Source: Arthrobacter sp. S39 (GTDB lineage: Bacteria; Actinomycetota; Actinomycetes; Actinomycetales; Micrococcaceae). From it: a DNA stretch of 64,000 nt. A model generated the notes under the pieces. It did not search any database. It was not told the origin of the DNA and saw only the letters and a list, made by a program, of their open reading frames with translations. Positions 42,460 to 50,945 of the stretch are shown here, piece after piece. Location: NCBI RefSeq assembly GCF_004320525.1, contig NZ_SIHX01000008.1:181826-245825 (forward strand), read 5' to 3'. The translations under genes and the position numbers were made by a program. Positions within the stretch are counted from its first letter, which is position 1, and each line of letters begins with the position of its first letter.

Positions 42460-45396
42460 ATGCCCCATAGTGACGATGGAGACACGAAAGTTGGGCAGGT
42501 GCTGGCCGTGTTGCGCGGGCAAGGCATCGAGGTGGATAACTCTCCGCGACGGCTCTCCGAGTACTCCTACGATGCGTCCAACTACCGTGTCCGGCCTGCC
42601 GCCGTCGTCTTTCCGGCCAGCGTCGACGACGTCAGGAAAGTGGTGCGCGAATGTTCCGCCCTGGGCGTCCCCATCACCCCGCGCGGCGGTGGAACGTCCA
42701 TGGCGGGAAACGCCATCGGTGAGTCTTTGGTGATCGACCTCTCGCGCCGCTTGACGAACGTGGACGCGTTCGACGAGAGTAAGGGGGCGATTTGGTCGGA
42801 CGCCGGCGTGATCCTTGGCGAACTGCGCTCTTACGTCGAGAAAACGAGTAGTGGGGAGCTGACCTTCGCCCCGGACCCATCTTCGATGACGCGGGCCACG
42901 ATCGGCGGCTCCATTGGCAACGACGCGTGCGGCAACCACTCGGTGGCCTACGGACGAATGACCCAGCATGTGCAGGAAGTGGAACTGGTTACGGCCGATG
43001 GTGCCCACCTGCATGCGGGACGTGGCTTCATCCGGGCCGTGGACACGGGGGACCAGCACTCCGTTGCCAGGGCCGCAGAACTGCTGGCAGGCCTGAAGGA
43101 GCTGGCCCAAACAAGCCTGGCCCCGCTGCGGGTTGAGCTGGGAAACATTCCCCGGCAGGTCTCCGGCTACCACCTGGGGCACCTCCTGCCGGAGAACGGC
43201 CTGGATGTGGCGGCCGCCTTGGCAGGCAGCGAAGGCACGTGCGCCTTGGTGGTGCGAGCAAAAGTGGGATTGGTCCCGAAGCCCCGAACCACGGCCTTGG
43301 TGTGTCTCGGATACGCGAATACTATCGACTCGGCCCGTGACGTGATGACAATCCTCGCTGCCAAGCCCAGCGCCATTGAGGGGCTGGACGCCTCTATTGT
43401 GGACATCATGCGCCACCGCCGGGGTGCCGCCAGCGTGGACTCACTCCCGCAGGGCAAGGCGTTCCTGATGGTCGAGTTCCCGGCGGACACCATGGAACAA
43501 GCCGCCGCTGACTGCGAACAACTGCTAGAGAAACTCAACGCCGATGGCCGCGTTGTGGACCACGGGATCGTCACCGAGCCGACAGAACGGGCCAAGCTGT
43601 GGCGGGTCCGCGAAGACGGCGCCGGGCTTTCCTCGCGCAGGATCGACGGAGTCCAGACCTGGCCCGGCTGGGAGGATTCCGCCGTTGCTCCTGAGCGCCT
43701 GGCTGACTACCTCGCGGAACTTCTGCCCCTGGTGCAGAAGTACGGCTACACAGCCTTCATGTACGGGCATTTCGGTGCGGGCTGCGTGCATATGCGCCTG
43801 GACTACGACCTCCGAAGCGACACTGGCCGAGAGTCCTTTGAGGACTTCACCCGCGAAGCAGCGGCACTCGTGGTGGCCCAGGGCGGCTCGCTTTCGGGGG
43901 AACATGGCGACGGCCGGGCACGCAGCGAACTGCTGGACGTGATGTATTCGCCCACGATGCTAGCCATCTTCAAGGCGTTCAAACACCTCTGGGATCCTGC
44001 CGGAGTCCTCAACCCTGGAATAATCGTGAACCCCGAGCCCTTCGCTGCTTCGCTGGCTCTTGAGGGTGTGCCCCAGCCGGGTCCTGCGTACGGTGAGCCG
44101 GCCGAGGTGCCGGGTGCCGCCGTCGTACCTTCTTCAGCTGGCCGCAGCCTGTTGCCGGTGGCGAGCCCCTTCGTCGGCAATACTCACGCCTGCATCGGAG
44201 TGGGTCGCTGCCGTGCAACCACCGGCGGCTTCATGTGTCCCAGCTACCGTGCCACCAAGGACGAGAAGGACTCGACGCGAGGCCGCGCCAGGGTCCTCCA
44301 GGAACTTACCCGCACCAAAGGCACCAGCCACGGAGGCTGGTCCAGTCCGGAGGTCAGGGAGGCGCTGGATCTGTGCCTGTCCTGCAAGGCCTGCTCGGCC
44401 GACTGCCCCACTGGGGTGGATATCGCAGAGGCCAAGTCGGAACTGGTGGATGAGCATTACCGCGGCAGGATCCGACCCTTTACGCACTATTCGATCGGTT
44501 GGCTGCCGCGGTGGCTACCACTTTTGACGCACATTGCGCCTATCGCCAACGCGGGGACCGGCTTCCGGCCGTTCCGGTGGATGGGCGAAAAGTTGGGCAT
44601 TAGCGCACGACGGCGGCTCCCGGCCTTTGCGGTGTCGGGCCGCATACAGCGGCGAGTGAGGGAGGCACAGTTCACGGACAATGCCGATGTGCTGCTGTTC
44701 ATCGACAGCTTCACACGCGCCTTCCGACCCGAAGTGGTTCCGGCCGCTGCCCGGGTGCTGCGCGCATCGGGCAGTTCTGTGGGCTGCACACCGGACGCCT
44801 GCTGCGGACTGACCTGGATCTCCACGGGACAGCGCGATGGAGCACGACGGCGGCTGGCGAAGTTGATCAGCAGGCTCGACGACGGCACGGACCGCGACAT
44901 CGTGGTCCTGGAACCCAGCTGCGCGGCCACCATCCGCGACGAAGGTCCCAAGATGGTGGGCGGTGCAGCAGCCGCGCGCGTGGCTGCCCGGATCCGCTCG
45001 TTCTCCGTGGCTGTCGATGAGGCTATCAAACGTGGCTGGAAGCCGTCCGCCGTTCCCCCCAAAACCGCTGTACTGCAAACCCATTGTCACGAGCATGCGG
45101 TCTTCGGTTCGGGCGCACAAAAACGGGTCCTGGAGGCGTGGGGAGTACCCAACATTGTGGAGTCGTCCTCGTGCTGTGGAGTGGCCGGAAACTTTGGCTT
45201 TGAGGCCGAGCACTTCGACATGTCCATGAAGGTGGCCGATCACTCCATTGCGCCGGCGCTGGAGAGCAGTGACGGGCTTGTCCTCACCGACGGTTTCAGC
45301 TGTGCCATGCAGGTCTCGCAAATTGATCCGGAACGCTTCAGCAAGCATCTGGCGATTGCCTTGGATCCCCTGAGTGCCCGATGGACGGAGAACTAG
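42460..45396 (+). CDS. FAD-linked oxidase fused to Fe-S glycolate/lactate oxidase-type subunit
   Basis: Membrane-associated 2-hydroxyacid dehydrogenase of 978 aa combining GlcD-type and GlcF/GlpC-type parts. The N-terminal FAD_binding_4 domain has PITPRGGGTSMAGNAIG near 75. The FAD-oxidase C-domain ends near HGDGRARSELLD and a linker follows. The 4Fe-4S region has HACIGVGRC from C578 and CLSCKACSADCP from C639. Two CCG-type quinone-side motifs are CCGLTW and CCGVAGNFGFE. The start ATG 42460 follows ggagaagg. It oxidises D-lactate, glycolate or another 2-hydroxyacid into the quinone pool. Two soluble hydroxyacid dehydrogenases in the same island suggest hydroxyacid intermediates. Confidence 0.92.
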   Translation: MPHSDDGDTKVGQVLAVLRGQGIEVDNSPRRLSEYSYDASNYRVRPAAVVFPASVDDVRKVVRECSALGVPITPRGGGTSMAGNAIGESLVIDLSRRLTNVDAFDESKGAIWSDAGVILGELRSYVEKTSSGELTFAPDPSSMTRATIGGSIGNDACGNHSVAYGRMTQHVQEVELVTADGAHLHAGRGFIRAVDTGDQHSVARAAELLAGLKELAQTSLAPLRVELGNIPRQVSGYHLGHLLPENGLDVAAALAGSEGTCALVVRAKVGLVPKPRTTALVCLGYANTIDSARDVMTILAAKPSAIEGLDASIVDIMRHRRGAASVDSLPQGKAFLMVEFPADTMEQAAADCEQLLEKLNADGRVVDHGIVTEPTERAKLWRVREDGAGLSSRRIDGVQTWPGWEDSAVAPERLADYLAELLPLVQKYGYTAFMYGHFGAGCVHMRLDYDLRSDTGRESFEDFTREAAALVVAQGGSLSGEHGDGRARSELLDVMYSPTMLAIFKAFKHLWDPAGVLNPGIIVNPEPFAASLALEGVPQPGPAYGEPAEVPGAAVVPSSAGRSLLPVASPFVGNTHACIGVGRCRATTGGFMCPSYRATKDEKDSTRGRARVLQELTRTKGTSHGGWSSPEVREALDLCLSCKACSADCPTGVDIAEAKSELVDEHYRGRIRPFTHYSIGWLPRWLPLLTHIAPIANAGTGFRPFRWMGEKLGISARRRLPAFAVSGRIQRRVREAQFTDNADVLLFIDSFTRAFRPEVVPAAARVLRASGSSVGCTPDACCGLTWISTGQRDGARRRLAKLISRLDDGTDRDIVVLEPSCAATIRDEGPKMVGGAAAARVAARIRSFSVAVDEAIKRGWKPSAVPPKTAVLQTHCHEHAVFGSGAQKRVLEAWGVPNIVESSSCCGVAGNFGFEAEHFDMSMKVADHSIAPALESSDGLVLTDGFSCAMQVSQIDPERFSKHLAIALDPLSARWTEN

Positions 45397-45597
45397 GTGG
45401 CGTATCTCGGCATTTTCCTCATTCTGGTGGCGGCGGGGTTGCGTTTGGCAGGCGGGCATTTAGCCGGACCGTCCCGCGGGCCCCGGGTAACGGCCAGCTT
45501 CCGTGGCGTCCACGCTGTTCCCTTGGGAGCTGCTGCTTTCCTGGTGGCTGCCAGCGGGGTCTTTATCTTCGCTGTGGGCATCAGCGTAGACGGTTGA
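45397..45597 (+). CDS. Small two-helix membrane protein
   Basis: A 66-codon frame starting at GTG directly after the oxidase stop, with ggag 8 nt upstream inside the last oxidase codons. It has two hydrophobic segments: AYLGIFLILVAAGLRL (about 2-17) and AVPLGAAAFLVAASGVFIFA (about 40-59), joined by a basic loop. No family is recognised. Tight coupling to the oxidase suggests an accessory or anchoring role, which is inference. Confidence 0.5.
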   Translation: MAYLGIFLILVAAGLRLAGGHLAGPSRGPRVTASFRGVHAVPLGAAAFLVAASGVFIFAVGISVDG

Positions 45598-45601
45598 GCC
45601 G

Positions 45602-45618
45602 TGTCTCAAACTGACACG
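45602..45618 (+). promoter_or_regulatory. AcoR-type activator site before a small ORF
   Basis: TGTCTCA-AAC-TGACACG. GATGCT (45641-45646) follows after 22 nt, as at the other sites. It lies 72 nt before a 64-codon frame. Confidence 0.55.
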
Positions 45619-45689
45619 GTTGCCTCGGGGTCCCGTGACAGATGCTGGAAGTGACCCACTAGCCCCATTACTTTTGAGAGTTGATCTCG

Positions 45690-45884
45690 ATGATGAACAG
45701 GAAGCTCGCGCAGGGACGGCATGTTGAATGGTTGCGGGCATCGGCACACTTCAATGAAACCGATCTCGGTGAACGGACCGACCTTCAGCTGAAGCGCTCC
45801 GGGAAACTCGTTCACCGTCTCCTCCAGGACATGGCAGGAGGCCGCGACAGCGACGCCTCGCCGTGGCCAACGCCGGGCACCTAG
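45690..45884 (+). CDS. Small hypothetical protein (64 aa)
   Basis: A 64-codon frame starting MMNRKLAQGRHVEW, polar and charged, with no membrane segment and no recognised family. The case for it is context: an activator-type palindrome and -10-like hexamer upstream, gagag 9 nt before the ATG, and a hairpin 12 nt after the stop. ATG 45693 is an equal alternative. It may be a small regulated protein or chance. Confidence 0.4.
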   Translation: MMNRKLAQGRHVEWLRASAHFNETDLGERTDLQLKRSGKLVHRLLQDMAGGRDSDASPWPTPGT

Positions 45885-45895
45885 CCCCTCAAGCC

Positions 45896-45946
45896 GCGGG
45901 TCCGTAGCGTTTGTTCCTGGCACTGTGTCCAAGCGCTACGGCCCGC
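45896..45946. terminator. Long hairpin after the 64-aa ORF
   Basis: GCGGG-t-CCGTAGCG (45896-45909) pairs with CGCTACGG-CCCGC (45934-45946) with one bulged base and a 24-nt loop. It could terminate the small transcript. Confidence 0.5.
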
Positions 45947-45949
45947 TTC

Positions 45950-46410
45950 CTTTACGCCAGGAGGCAGAGTTGGGCATTCATGGATCCGCGGTCAGGGCAG
46001 TTTCGCCGCAAGCGGCGTCCGGGGCCTGGGAGGCCTCGCCAACTTCCTACGTGTTGCCTGTCGACTTCGGCGGTTTCGCGGGGCCGGACCTGGCTACGGC
46101 TTCCCTGCTTCTCGATATGCCACCGCGAACTTTGATCAGGCGCCTGTGCAGGACCAAGCACACCGTCAGGTCGTTCGCTGCGCCCGCGGCCTCCGCCCTG
46201 ATAGAGATTCCGTGGGGGAGGCATTGGCACCAAATGGCCTACGCCGGCAGACGGATCAAAGCGGTCCCTCAGGGCTCCCTTACCCTTTCTGTCCTCGGCG
46301 TGACTCTCACCAGCTGCGACGGGTACACGGATGACCTCGTAGTGGGACGGGTACCGCAGTGCTTTGCCGACTGCCTCATAGGCAAAGGTGACTCGGTGTG
46401 GTTTAGGTCT
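45950..46410. other. Region without a convincing gene
   Basis: Frames on both strands overlap here (a 168-codon frame on plus, a 154-codon frame on minus) without family motifs. The plus frame contains MPPRTLIRRL, reminiscent of the second HTH of AraC-type regulators, so a decayed regulator is possible but weak. Confidence 0.3.
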
Positions 46411-46417
46411 TCTCAAC

Positions 46418-46431
46418 CTAACGACTGTTAG
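46418..46431 (+). promoter_or_regulatory. TetR operator (CTAAC-N4-GTTAG), site 3
   Basis: CTAACGACTGTTAG is identical to site 1 read on the minus strand, and is followed by TTAG as at site 2. It lies 36 nt before the TetR start at 46468. Confidence 0.75.
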
Positions 46432-46467
46432 TTAGACTCATTCCGTTACGACCCTTTTGAGGATGAA

Positions 46468-47133
46468 ATGAGTCCATCTCCGCGTGAGCAGGCGAACGCT
46501 GCTGTCCGGGAATTCCTAGCCAAGCGTGACTGGGCGGCGCAGACGCCCGCAAGGAAGCGGATCCTCGTAGCCTTCCTCCGGCTGGCCGCCACCAATGGTT
46601 ACAACTCAGTGAGCATGCGTACGCTGGGCCGCGAGCTGGGCCTGAAGGCGCCAAGCCTCTATTCCAGTTTTCCGAAGGGCAAGGACCAGATCGTGGCCGA
46701 GTCCCTCCTTTGGTTTACCCACGGATTCGCCCGTGACCTCCTTGATGCAGTGCAAGAATCTCCGTGTGCGGGCGACTACTGGGCGGCCCTTGTCCGTTTC
46801 CATGTCGCCCAGCAGGTGAGCACGCCCGAAGCTGATCTTTGGAATCTTCTGGTTGCTTCGGACAAGGTGGCAGGGTTCCTAGGTCAAGAACTGCGTGAAG
46901 AGCTGGCCTTTTGGCAGAGCCTGCACGAGGAGATGTATACCGCTGCGGCCGAAGAAATGGGGCTCGCCGTCACGCGGCAAACAATCCAAGCCATTTTTAC
47001 GCTGCTCGACGGGGCCGCCCACTGGTCCGCTTGGGACGGCACGGTGGCGCATCTGGAAAGCCTGACGGACTACGGGGTGGCCCTCAGCCGATCCTTGCTT
47101 GAGGCGGGGACCCGAACCCCGGCGGGGGCATAG
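46468..47133 (+). CDS. TetR-family regulator, paralogue of the one at 15077
   Basis: TetR-type repressor of 221 aa with HTH MRTLGRELGLKAPSLYSSFP near 50-69 and the same ligand-domain pattern as the 15077 protein. Gagg lies 7 nt before the ATG. Its gene carries the shared operator, so the two paralogues probably recognise the same or overlapping sites and may cross-regulate. The permease 2 promoter begins 6 nt after its stop. Confidence 0.9.
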   Translation: MSPSPREQANAAVREFLAKRDWAAQTPARKRILVAFLRLAATNGYNSVSMRTLGRELGLKAPSLYSSFPKGKDQIVAESLLWFTHGFARDLLDAVQESPCAGDYWAALVRFHVAQQVSTPEADLWNLLVASDKVAGFLGQELREELAFWQSLHEEMYTAAAEEMGLAVTRQTIQAIFTLLDGAAHWSAWDGTVAHLESLTDYGVALSRSLLEAGTRTPAGA

Positions 47134-47139
47134 CCGGGC

Positions 47140-47156
47140 TGTCCCAACATGACACA
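47140..47156 (+). promoter_or_regulatory. AcoR-type activator site for permease 2
   Basis: TGTCCCA-ACA-TGACACA. TACTGT (47179-47184) follows after exactly 22 nt in the context GTCGATACTGTGATTCAG, nearly the same as at permease 1. Confidence 0.75.
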
Positions 47157-47218
47157 ACACCCTTTCCTGCCCGGTCGATACTGTGATTCAGAACTCAATA
47201 TTCAGTGATGAGGATTAC

Positions 47219-48682
47219 ATGAACAACACCACGCTCGAGGCACCAAAGGTATCGCTTCAGACCCGGGAGAACCGGCTCAGCGGCAACATGGGAGTGGGCG
47301 AACTCGTGATGAACGTGCTCGCTTTCTCTTCACCTCTGGCTACAGTGGCGGGAACGCTCCCGGTCCTGCTGATGTTCAGCGGGCAAACCGCACCTGCCAT
47401 CTACTTGCTCGTGACGCTCATGCTCCTGATCTTCTCGGTGGGATTTGTCAAGATGAGCCGAAGCGTCCAGGGCCCGGGCGGCTTCTACTCCTTCGTCACA
47501 GCTGGACTGGGCAAGCCGGCCGGCCTCGGTGGCGCTTTCCTGGCCCTATTTGGCTACATTTTCATCGGATTCTTCGCGCCATCGTTCTTCGGGGTAACGC
47601 TTCAGGGGTTCGTTCTTAACACCCTCGGCGGTCCAGACATCCCTTGGTACTGGTACGCGCTGGCCATTACTGCCGTAACTACTCTGCTGGCCTACAACCG
47701 CATTGATCTGTCGGCCAAACTGCTGACCATCGTGATGCTGCTTGAAGTGGCGATCATCGTGGTGTTTGACGTCGTTTCGTTCTCGGCCAACGGACTGGGG
47801 GCAGTGCAGAGTGCAGGGTTCGCTCTGCCGTCCATCACTGACGCAACCCTTGGCCTGGCACTGCTTTTCGCCGTTGGCAACTTCTTCGGGTTCGAAGCCA
47901 CTGTTATCTACCGGGACGAGGTCAAGAACCCCGACAAGACCATCTCTCGCGCCACGTATCTGGCCGTGGCTGGCATCGGCATCTTCTATGCAGTGGCAGC
48001 GTGGGCCTTCATCGCCTTCTTCGGTGCCGACAAGATTCAGTCCGAGGCAGCGAACAACACGGTGAATCTTTTCAATGACGCACTCGTCGGCCTTATGGGA
48101 CGGATCTTCGCCGATATCGCAGTCATTCTGCTCATCACGTCGGTTTTGGCTTGCATGCTCTCCATCCAGAACATTGCCGCCAGGTACAGCTTCGCGCTGG
48201 CCTCGGACCACGCTCTGCCTTCTTTCCTGGCCCGGGTGCATCCAAAGCACAAGTCGCCGTACGCGTCGGCATTGGCCGTAGGTATTGTGTGGGCGGTAGC
48301 AATCGTGCTGTTTACAGTCATCGGGGTGGCTCCGGAGGTGTTGTATCCGATTGCAAGCGGCAGTGGCACGTTTGCGGTGCTGCTCCTGATGTTCATTACG
48401 AGCTTCGCTGTCCTGGTGTACTTCATACGCCGCCGCGGCTTCGCTCCGGAATCGTTGTGGAAGACGGTCGTCGCACCTTTCATCAGCGTTCTGTTCCTTG
48501 GAGCCATCACCTACCTGGCAATCGCCAACTACCCGGAGCTCATAGGTGGATCGGCGGTGCTGACAGTCATCTTCATGACGTTCACCTTCGCGCTTTTCTT
48601 CGGCGGAATCGTCTACGCCTTTTTCCTGCGTACAAAGCGTCCCGACATCTACGCGCGGCTGGGCCGGCAGAAGATCGACTGA
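47219..48682 (+). CDS. APC-superfamily amino acid/amine permease 2
   Basis: Inner-membrane transporter of 487 aa, a close duplicate of permease 1 (36598), with the same FGFEATVIYRDEVKNPD segment and the same termination RLGRQKID. Differences are conservative and spread over the length. The ATG follows gaggattac as in copy 1. The promoter with operator and -10 is also duplicated. Two copies in one regulon may carry related substrates or differ in affinity. It converges on the debranching-enzyme gene. Confidence 0.92.
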   Translation: MNNTTLEAPKVSLQTRENRLSGNMGVGELVMNVLAFSSPLATVAGTLPVLLMFSGQTAPAIYLLVTLMLLIFSVGFVKMSRSVQGPGGFYSFVTAGLGKPAGLGGAFLALFGYIFIGFFAPSFFGVTLQGFVLNTLGGPDIPWYWYALAITAVTTLLAYNRIDLSAKLLTIVMLLEVAIIVVFDVVSFSANGLGAVQSAGFALPSITDATLGLALLFAVGNFFGFEATVIYRDEVKNPDKTISRATYLAVAGIGIFYAVAAWAFIAFFGADKIQSEAANNTVNLFNDALVGLMGRIFADIAVILLITSVLACMLSIQNIAARYSFALASDHALPSFLARVHPKHKSPYASALAVGIVWAVAIVLFTVIGVAPEVLYPIASGSGTFAVLLLMFITSFAVLVYFIRRRGFAPESLWKTVVAPFISVLFLGAITYLAIANYPELIGGSAVLTVIFMTFTFALFFGGIVYAFFLRTKRPDIYARLGRQKID

Positions 48683-48693
48683 TTCGAACTCCT

Positions 48694-50841
48694 TTATAGA
48701 TCCCGATCCGGGTCACCTTGCATGAGATCGCCTACCCATGGCAGGTATCCGCGGTGGAAGACCATTCCCTCCGGCAGCCCGTCTACGGAAACCGATGAGC
48801 CGGAAATGTTGATATTGATCCTGCCCTCACCGATCGGCGCGTTGGCGATGTGCAAATCGCCGTAACTTTCCGGAAGGACAGGGTCCATCCAAATGCCACC
48901 CTGGGATACATCGGGATCGTACCGCATGAGAGTGGACACCAGCATTATGGGTGTGGTGGCGGCCCACGCCTGGGGCGAGCAGGCAGTGGGGTAGGGCACG
49001 GGAGCTGAGAACGCCTCGCGACTGAAGCCACAGAACAATTCTGGCAGCCGACCATCCGAGAACTCGGCAGCCTCCAGTAGAGCCGTCGAGATACGCTGTG
49101 CTTCCTCCACGAAGCCATAGCGCATAAGGCCCACCTGGATAATGGCGTTGTCGTGCGGCCAGACAGATCCGTTATGGTAGCTGACGGGGTTATAAGCGTC
49201 CATGTCGTCAGCCAGGGTACGCACCCCCCAGCCGCTGAACATTCGATCGGACATCAGATGCTCTACTACGCTGGGTGCCTTGTCGTCGTCGACGATGCCG
49301 GTGGCCAGACAGTGTCCCATGTTGGAGGCGCAGGCATCGACCGGGCGCTTGTGGCCGTCCAGGGCGATTGCAAAGTAGCCCTTGTCCGGCAACCAAAACC
49401 GGTCATTGAACTGCTGCTTCAGGCGGAGCGCGCGAGCGCGGAGTTGGGCCGCTTTGGCCTCGTCGCCGACCTCATGCGCCATCCAAGCCGATGCTAAACA
49501 TGCGCTGTAAACATAGCCCTGCACCTCGCTCAGCGCTATTGGGGCTTCGGCCAGGGTTCCGTCGGCGAAGTTAATGCCGTCCCATGAGTCTTTCCATCCT
49601 TGGTTGATGAGGCCTCTATCGTTAAGGCGGGCGTATTCGACGAAGCCGTCTCCATCCCTGTCGCCGTAATTCCAGATCCAGTCCATGGCGCGGTCCGCAT
49701 GGGGCTGCAGGTCAGCGATGGTCTCTTTAGCGAAACCCCATCGGCTGACTTCGCCCAACACCATCAGAAATAGCGGCGTAGCATCGACGCTCCCGTAATA
49801 CGCCGACTTTCCGCCAAGTGCAAGGCCACTGGACACGTCCAGACGTACCTCGTGAAGGATCTTTCCGGGTTCTTCCTCGCTCAGGGGATCTACGACACTT
49901 CCTTGCAGGTCCGCTAGCGTTTGTAAAGTACCCAGTGCCAAAGAGGGATCGACAGGGAGTGCCATTGTCGAGGCCCAGAGAGAGTCCCGCCCGAAGAGTG
50001 CCATGAACCACGGCGCCCCCGCGGCAACGACCACGCGCTCGGGATGCTTAGGGTCCTCGATCCGCAATGCCCCCAAATCTTCGTAGCTGCGCCGAAGTGT
50101 TCGTTCGATGGACCGATTGCCCATGTGCACCAGGGGGATTTTGCCCACCCACTCCTGCCTGCGACGGTCGCTTGGCGAGAGGGTCTCTTTGTCCAAGTGC
50201 ACACGGGGCAGAGTGCCTTCCACGCCCCACGGCGCCACCCTAAGCTGCGCGTTCCATTGTCCGTGCGGAGGAACTGTCGTCCTGTACGTGACAGCCTCTG
50301 GTGTCACCACTGCGGCGGGGCCACCGTCGATATTAACGCCCTTGGTAATTTCCTGCCACGTTGCCCGGATGATCAGCGAGTGGGCCTCCACTTGCCTGGT
50401 TTCCTGCCACGTGCGCTGCACGCGCGCCTCCTTCACTTCGAAGAGGTCCGCAAAATCTGACTCAACCTCCAGCGCGATGACACATTCCGCGGGCAGTCCA
50501 GAATAATTCCGGACGGTGATCTGCTCGGTGATGCCAGTGTCCACTTCGCGTAGTCGTTCCACGACCAGCGGGCTGTCTGCCCTCCCGTCCCGGCGTGGTA
50601 CCCGACCGGCAAAGAGAACCCGGTAGGGCTGTTTGACGTCCGAGGCAAGTGCCTCAACGGGCTGTCCATCCACCGAGAGCTTCCAACAGGACAGGATGCG
50701 TGTGTCTTCGTAGAAAAGCCCATGCGGGAGGCCGGGAACTATGTCCCCGTTGGTTAGCGAGATGCAGAAGTTGGATCCTTCCACCAGCGTGACGGCCGCG
50801 CCCAATGCTCCGGCCGCCGTGTCAGCATTCCACCCAGCCAT
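48694..50841 (-). CDS. Glycogen-debranching-type glycosidase (amylo-alpha-1,6-glucosidase family)
   Basis: Cytoplasmic protein of 715 aa. The N-terminal domain (about 15-200, GDE_N_bis type) begins VTLVEGSNFCISLTNGDIVPG. The (alpha/alpha)6-barrel carries SLWASTMALPVDP, LNDRGLINQGWKDSWDGI near 400 and YHNGSVWPHDNAIIQVG, the usual catalytic-region blocks of this GH family. ATG 50841 is chosen because AAAGGAG lies 8 nt upstream. An inexact second copy is at 61502-63653. Members are found with trehalose, sucrose or glycogen metabolism; here no partner is adjacent. Confidence 0.9.
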   Translation of the reverse strand: MAGWNADTAAGALGAAVTLVEGSNFCISLTNGDIVPGLPHGLFYEDTRILSCWKLSVDGQPVEALASDVKQPYRVLFAGRVPRRDGRADSPLVVERLREVDTGITEQITVRNYSGLPAECVIALEVESDFADLFEVKEARVQRTWQETRQVEAHSLIIRATWQEITKGVNIDGGPAAVVTPEAVTYRTTVPPHGQWNAQLRVAPWGVEGTLPRVHLDKETLSPSDRRRQEWVGKIPLVHMGNRSIERTLRRSYEDLGALRIEDPKHPERVVVAAGAPWFMALFGRDSLWASTMALPVDPSLALGTLQTLADLQGSVVDPLSEEEPGKILHEVRLDVSSGLALGGKSAYYGSVDATPLFLMVLGEVSRWGFAKETIADLQPHADRAMDWIWNYGDRDGDGFVEYARLNDRGLINQGWKDSWDGINFADGTLAEAPIALSEVQGYVYSACLASAWMAHEVGDEAKAAQLRARALRLKQQFNDRFWLPDKGYFAIALDGHKRPVDACASNMGHCLATGIVDDDKAPSVVEHLMSDRMFSGWGVRTLADDMDAYNPVSYHNGSVWPHDNAIIQVGLMRYGFVEEAQRISTALLEAAEFSDGRLPELFCGFSREAFSAPVPYPTACSPQAWAATTPIMLVSTLMRYDPDVSQGGIWMDPVLPESYGDLHIANAPIGEGRININISGSSVSVDGLPEGMVFHRGYLPWVGDLMQGDPDRDL

Positions 50842-50930
50842 TGTGGCTCCTTTGAGGATCGACATCGGAGTGGTTGTTCACGGACGCCCGCTGTCACCGT
50901 GCTATCTGATGCCTCGTCGTCAGTATTTCT

Positions 50931-50945
50931 GACGCTACGCTTGTC
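50931..50945 (-). promoter_or_regulatory. Conserved upstream element of the debranching-type gene
   Basis: GACGCTACGCTTGTC (plus strand) recurs exactly at 63736-63750 before the second copy, at a similar distance from the ATG (90 and 83 nt). Nearby CCAGCCCT is shared too. On the minus strand it contains TAGCGT, a possible -10. From 50946 to 51486 I see no gene. Confidence 0.5.

Noticed and set aside
45925..46431. 168-codon plus frame with an AraC-like MPPRTLIRRL segment
   Set aside because: Too little similarity and no second HTH; it runs into the TetR operator. It is kept only as a note on the region.
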